A stretch of 9,223 bases of DNA from an uncultured Eubacteriales bacterium (GTDB taxonomy: Bacteria > Bacillota > Clostridia > Lachnospirales > Lachnospiraceae): NCBI GenBank assembly GCA_902783795.1, contig CACZSO010000246.1, positions 1-9,223 on the forward strand, read 5' to 3'. Below, in pieces: positions 6,007 to 9,223 of the stretch. A program made the position numbers and the translations under genes. The notes beneath the pieces are model-generated. The model did not search any database. It was given only the letters and a program-made list of their open reading frames with translations, and was not told the DNA's origin. Each line of letters begins with the position of its first letter. The stretch's first letter is position 1.

Positions 6007-7128
6007 TTACGTCTCATTCGTCGTATCCCGGTGGATCCACTTAAGATACGCGTTCATAAAAGGATCCAGGGCGCCGTCCATGACTGCCTGGATATTTCCG
6101 GTCTCTTCCCCGGTCCGAAGGTCCTTCACCATGGTGTAGGGCTGGAACACATAGGAACGGATCTGGGAGCCCCAGCCGTTCTCCATGACTTCGCCGCGGA
6201 TATTGGAAAGTTCCCGCTCATTCTCCTCTTTCTTTAAGAGATACAGCTTCGCCTTCAGCATTTCCATGGCCTTATCCAGGTTCTGGAAATGAGACCGCTC
6301 ATTCTGGCAGGCCACCACGATCCCGGTGGGGATGTGGGTGATACGCACTGCCGACGAGGTCTTATTAATGTGCTGGCCGCCGGCGCCTGAGGAACGATAC
6401 ACATCGATCTTCAGGTCATCGTCCTTGATCTCCACTTCCACTGACTGGGTGATGACCGGCATGATATCGCAGCCTACAAAAGAGGTCATGCGTTTGCCTA
6501 CAGAGTTAAAGGGCGATATCCTGACCAGACGGTGGACCCCGTGCTCAGAGCGAAGGTAGCCATAGGCATTCTCACCGGTGATCTGGATGGTCACGGATTT
6601 GATGCCCGCTTCATCGCCGTCCAGATAATCCAGGACTTCTCTGCTGTAGCCCTTCTTTTCTGCCCAGCGGGTGTACATGCGGTACAGCATGCCCGCCCAG
6701 TCGCAGGCTTCAGTGCCGCCCGCGCCGGCATTCAGTTTCAGGATCGCATCGTTATGATCGAATTCATCAGACAGCAAGGTGGTGGTGCGCAGATCATCGA
6801 ACTTTTCCTTAAAGTCTTCCAGCTCTGCCGCCACTTCTTCCAGAAGAGCGCTGTCTTCCGCTTCGATCCCCATTTCGATCAGGGTCTCGATATCTTCAAA
6901 CTGCTGCTCCAGGCCATTGAACACTTTCACTGTATCCTGGAGGTTTTTCAGCTTCTTTGTGATCTCTCCGGATTTCTCCGGATCATTCCAGAAGTTGGGG
7001 TCTTCCATGTACATGGAAAGCTCCGCGATCTGTTCTTTTTTCTGGTCCAGCTGCAGCGCGCTCTTTAATTCCTTCATCGGCTCCGCATACTGGGACAATG
7101 TGTATTTATACTGGTCAAATTCAACCAT
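6007..7128 (-). CDS. prfB: Peptide chain release factor 2 (RF2), no programmed frameshift
   Basis: Class I release factor that recognises UGA and UAA and triggers peptidyl-tRNA hydrolysis on the ribosome. The 373 residues are full length. The tripeptide anticodon SPF is at 205-207 and the catalytic GGQ at 250-252, the same numbering as E. coli RF2; residue 246 is Ser. Domain 1 is helical and acidic (about 30-125), followed by the LNAGAGGTEACDWA block (132-145). In many bacteria prfB has an in-frame UGA near codon 26 that needs a +1 shift; here the matching region (KSALQLDQK, 22-30) reads straight through with no stop. The ATG has AAAGGAG eight bases upstream. The gene follows secA by 84 bp, a common pairing, and its own stop is UAA. 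tsaE begins six bases later. Confidence 0.97.
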   Translation of the reverse strand: MVEFDQYKYTLSQYAEPMKELKSALQLDQKKEQIAELSMYMEDPNFWNDPEKSGEITKKLKNLQDTVKVFNGLEQQFEDIETLIEMGIEAEDSALLEEVAAELEDFKEKFDDLRTTTLLSDEFDHNDAILKLNAGAGGTEACDWAGMLYRMYTRWAEKKGYSREVLDYLDGDEAGIKSVTIQITGENAYGYLRSEHGVHRLVRISPFNSVGKRMTSFVGCDIMPVITQSVEVEIKDDDLKIDVYRSSGAGGQHINKTSSAVRITHIPTGIVVACQNERSHFQNLDKAMEMLKAKLYLLKKEENERELSNIRGEVMENGWGSQIRSYVFQPYTMVKDLRTGEETGNIQAVMDGALDPFMNAYLKWIHRDTTNET

Positions 7129-7136
7129 GAGTCCGG

Positions 7137-7143
7137 CTCCTTT
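7137..7143 (-). promoter_or_regulatory. Ribosome-binding site of prfB
   Basis: AAAGGAG on the minus strand, eight bases before the ATG at 7128. It is a strong match and fixes the start, which shows that prfB is intact from its first codon and needs no frameshift. The rest of the 84-bp secA-prfB gap holds AT-rich sequence without a convincing promoter or terminator. Confidence 0.85.
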
Positions 7144-7212
7144 ATTCTTTTCCGGTCAATACTATATTTCTGCAAATGCTATCATAAGAACTTTACATCG
7201 GCAGTCTGGCTA

Positions 7213-9223
7213 TCAAGCCGGCAGGGGGCCGGCGCCGGGTCTGCCGTGGCAGTTCTTGTATTTCTTTCCGGATCCACAGGGGCAGGGATCATTCGGATAG
7301 ATCTTAGCCGTGGCACGTTTTGTGGGTTTCTTCACCTTTGTATCATCTTTGTTCGTACCGGTGATCTTCGCTACCATCTGGCGCTCTTCCGGCCGCTCCA
7401 CCCGGGCATTATAGATGGAACGCACCGTGTCTTCACGGATACCCGCCATCATATCATTGAACATATCAAAGCCCGCCATCCGGTATTCTGTCAGGGGGTC
7501 ACGGTTGCCGTAAGCCTGCAGGCCTATGCCCTGCCTCAGCTGGTCCATATCGTCGATGTGGTCCATCCAGTGCCGGTCGATGACACGCAGCAGCACCACC
7601 CGCTCCAGTTCACGCATCTGTTCCAGATCCGGGAACTCGGCTTCCTTCGCTTCGTACAGCTTGATAGCCCGTTCCTTGATCATATGGCTGAGCTTATTCT
7701 TATTCATGCCTTTCAGCTCACTTTCCGTAAGCTTCACAGGCTCCATGGGGATATTCTGGGTAAGCTCCAGATTCATCTCCTGCAGATCCCACTCATCCGG
7801 CGACTGGTCCTCATTGATGGTACGGTTCACCGCGGCATCTGACACGTCCGTGACCATCTTCATGACCACATCACGCATGGATTCACCATCCAGAACCTGG
7901 CGGCGTTCCTTGTAGATGATCTCCCGCTGCTCATTGATGACTTCGTCATATTTCAGCAGGTTTTCACGGATAGAATAGTTATTTGACTCGATCCGCTTCT
8001 GGGCTTTTTCAATGGCAGAGGAAAGCATCTTATGCTCGATCTGCTCTCCTTCCCGGACACCCAGGGCATTAAACATGGACAGCATCCGTTCGCCGCCGAA
8101 AAGACGCATCAGGTCATCCTCTAAGGAGATGTAGAACCGGGTTTCGCCGGGGTCGCCCTGACGTCCGGAACGGCCGCGCAGCTGGTTATCGATACGCCGG
8201 GCTTCGTGCCGTTCTGTGCCGATGATCTTTAAACCGCCCAGAGCTCTTACTTCTTCTCTTTCCTGTAAAATATCCTCTTCCTTGCGGCTGTTCGTCAGTT
8301 CCTGTCCGTCCTGGACAAAGGAATTCGTGCCGCCCAGTTTGATATCTGTACCACGGCCGGCCATGTTCGTGGCGATGGTCACGGCGTTCTTGCGGCCTGC
8401 CTGGGAAACGATCTCCGCTTCCATCTCATGATACTTCGCGTTCAGTACGTTATGCTTAATGCCTTCCCGGCGGAGCATCTGGGATAAAAGTTCGGATACT
8501 TCGATGGTGATGGTACCCACCAGCACCGGCTGTCCGGTGGCATGTGCCCGCTTCACTTCCTCAACGACAGCTTTATATTTTTCTGCTTTCGTCTTATAGA
8601 CCGCATCGTCCAGATCCTTACGGATGACCGGGACGTTCGTGGGGATCTCCACCACGTCCATACCGTAGATATTCCGGAATTCTGTCTCTTCTGTCAATGC
8701 GGTACCGGTCATGCCGCATTTCTTCTCGTATTTATTAAAGAAGTTCTGGAAGGTAATGGTCGCCAATGTTTTCGACTCCCGGTTCACCTTCACGTGTTCC
8801 TTCGCTTCGATAGCCTGATGCAGGCCGTCTGAATACCGGCGGCCCGGCATGATACGGCCGGTAAATTCATCCACGATCAGGACTTCATTATCTTTCACCA
8901 CATAGTCCTGGTCCCGGAACATGATATAGTTAGCCCTAAGGGCCAGCTGCATGTTATGCTGCAGTTCCAGGTTTTCCGGATCCGCATAGTTTTCAATCTG
9001 GAAGAATTTTTCGACCTTCTCAATACCCTGGGCTGTCAGGTTGACCACTTTTTCCTTTTCATTAATCTGGAAATCGCCGGATTCCTCAACCTCTTCCCCC
9101 ATGATGATATCCATTTTGGATTTTTCCACCAGGTTTTCACCACGGATAAGCCGTTTGGCCAATGTATCGCAGACTTCATACAACTGGGTGGATTTTCCGG
9201 ACTGTCCGGAGATAATTAACGGA
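7213..9223 (-). CDS. secA: Preprotein translocase ATPase SecA (5' end cut by the window edge)
   Basis: ATP-driven motor that pushes unfolded preproteins through SecYEG. The reading frame is open to the right edge, starting at PLIISGQSGKSTQLYEVC, so it begins before the window; the TTG at 9183 is internal and not a start. About 669 residues are present; the N-terminal first nucleotide-binding fold with Walker A lies outside. Visible are the linker to the second fold (FTGRIMPGRRYSDGLHQAIEA), AGMTGTA, the second fold's TIATNMAGRGTDIKLGG, RHEARRIDNQLRGRSGRQGDPG with the arginine fingers, the helical scaffold's HWMDHIDDMDQLRQGIGL, and a C-terminal zinc site CPCGSGKKYKNCH that binds SecB or ribosomes in the family. 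The C-terminus is short after the zinc site (GRPGAGPLPA). prfB follows after 84 bp. It most resembles the housekeeping SecA1, not SecA2. Confidence 0.97.
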   Translation of the reverse strand, partial: PLIISGQSGKSTQLYEVCDTLAKRLIRGENLVEKSKMDIIMGEEVEESGDFQINEKEKVVNLTAQGIEKVEKFFQIENYADPENLELQHNMQLALRANYIMFRDQDYVVKDNEVLIVDEFTGRIMPGRRYSDGLHQAIEAKEHVKVNRESKTLATITFQNFFNKYEKKCGMTGTALTEETEFRNIYGMDVVEIPTNVPVIRKDLDDAVYKTKAEKYKAVVEEVKRAHATGQPVLVGTITIEVSELLSQMLRREGIKHNVLNAKYHEMEAEIVSQAGRKNAVTIATNMAGRGTDIKLGGTNSFVQDGQELTNSRKEEDILQEREEVRALGGLKIIGTERHEARRIDNQLRGRSGRQGDPGETRFYISLEDDLMRLFGGERMLSMFNALGVREGEQIEHKMLSSAIEKAQKRIESNNYSIRENLLKYDEVINEQREIIYKERRQVLDGESMRDVVMKMVTDVSDAAVNRTINEDQSPDEWDLQEMNLELTQNIPMEPVKLTESELKGMNKNKLSHMIKERAIKLYEAKEAEFPDLEQMRELERVVLLRVIDRHWMDHIDDMDQLRQGIGLQAYGNRDPLTEYRMAGFDMFNDMMAGIREDTVRSIYNARVERPEERQMVAKITGTNKDDTKVKKPTKRATAKIYPNDPCPCGSGKKYKNCHGRPGAGPLPA

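Noticed and set aside
7144..7212. Possible promoter between secA and prfB (TATAGT and TATGAT boxes)
   Set aside because: Neither has a good -35 box at 16 to 18 bases, so AT-rich intergenic sequence is the simpler explanation.
7217..7233. GCCGGC repeated around a five-base loop at the end of secA, a possible terminator
   Set aside because: It lies inside the last codons of secA and no U-run follows on the minus strand, so it does not have the form of an intrinsic terminator. GC-rich Gly/Pro/Ala codons explain it.
9177..9183. TTG or ATG near the right edge as the start of a shorter SecA
   Set aside because: The frame continues upstream through PLIISGQSGKST, a conserved internal SecA block, so the real start is beyond the window.

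Overview
This window is a housekeeping stretch of a bacterial chromosome. All ten recognisable genes lie on the minus strand, so transcription runs from the right edge to the left. The gene families, the Shine-Dalgarno sequences and the style of the proteins (MreB of the DIGIDLGTASILVYINGKG type, RNase Z of the GTGGMMPLPYR type) suggest a low- to mid-GC Gram-positive anaerobe of the Clostridia, most likely Lachnospiraceae or a close relative. This placement rests on remembered family resemblance, not on a search.

Layout in order of transcription: secA (cut by the right edge, 9223-7213) encodes the Sec translocase motor; prfB (7128-6007) encodes release factor 2; tsaE (6000-5566), tsaB (5501-4767), rimI (4770-4336), a ribonuclease Z gene (4326-3418) and tsaD (3418-2399) form a tRNA-maturation and t6A cluster; a small integral membrane protein of the 'small multidrug export' family follows (2399-1917); then ispD (1904-1221) of the MEP isoprenoid pathway; and last mreB (1070-63), the actin-like cell-shape protein. 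From tsaB to ispD the genes overlap by 1 or 4 bases or are separated by only 9 to 12 bases, which indicates one transcript with translational coupling. mreB is set apart by 150 bp that hold a near-consensus sigma-A-type promoter, so it probably starts its own transcript.

Themes: TsaB, TsaD and TsaE are three of the four proteins that make the t6A37 modification of ANN-decoding tRNAs (TsaC is not here). RNase Z, which trims tRNA 3' ends, sits between rimI and tsaD. RF2 and SecA add termination and secretion, so most of the cluster serves making and exporting proteins.

The most unusual signal is a two-hairpin palindromic repeat present twice in the same orientation, at 2-46 (just past mreB) and 5534-5581 (between tsaE and tsaB). 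The flanks and one hairpin are nearly identical, while the other hairpin has a different sequence but still pairs. The second copy supplies the last codons and the stop of tsaE. A second point is that prfB is one uninterrupted frame, without the programmed +1 frameshift that many bacteria use. I saw no tRNA, rRNA, CRISPR array, insertion sequence, phage or defence gene, and no evidence of a new multi-gene system. No stretch over 300 bases lacks a gene.
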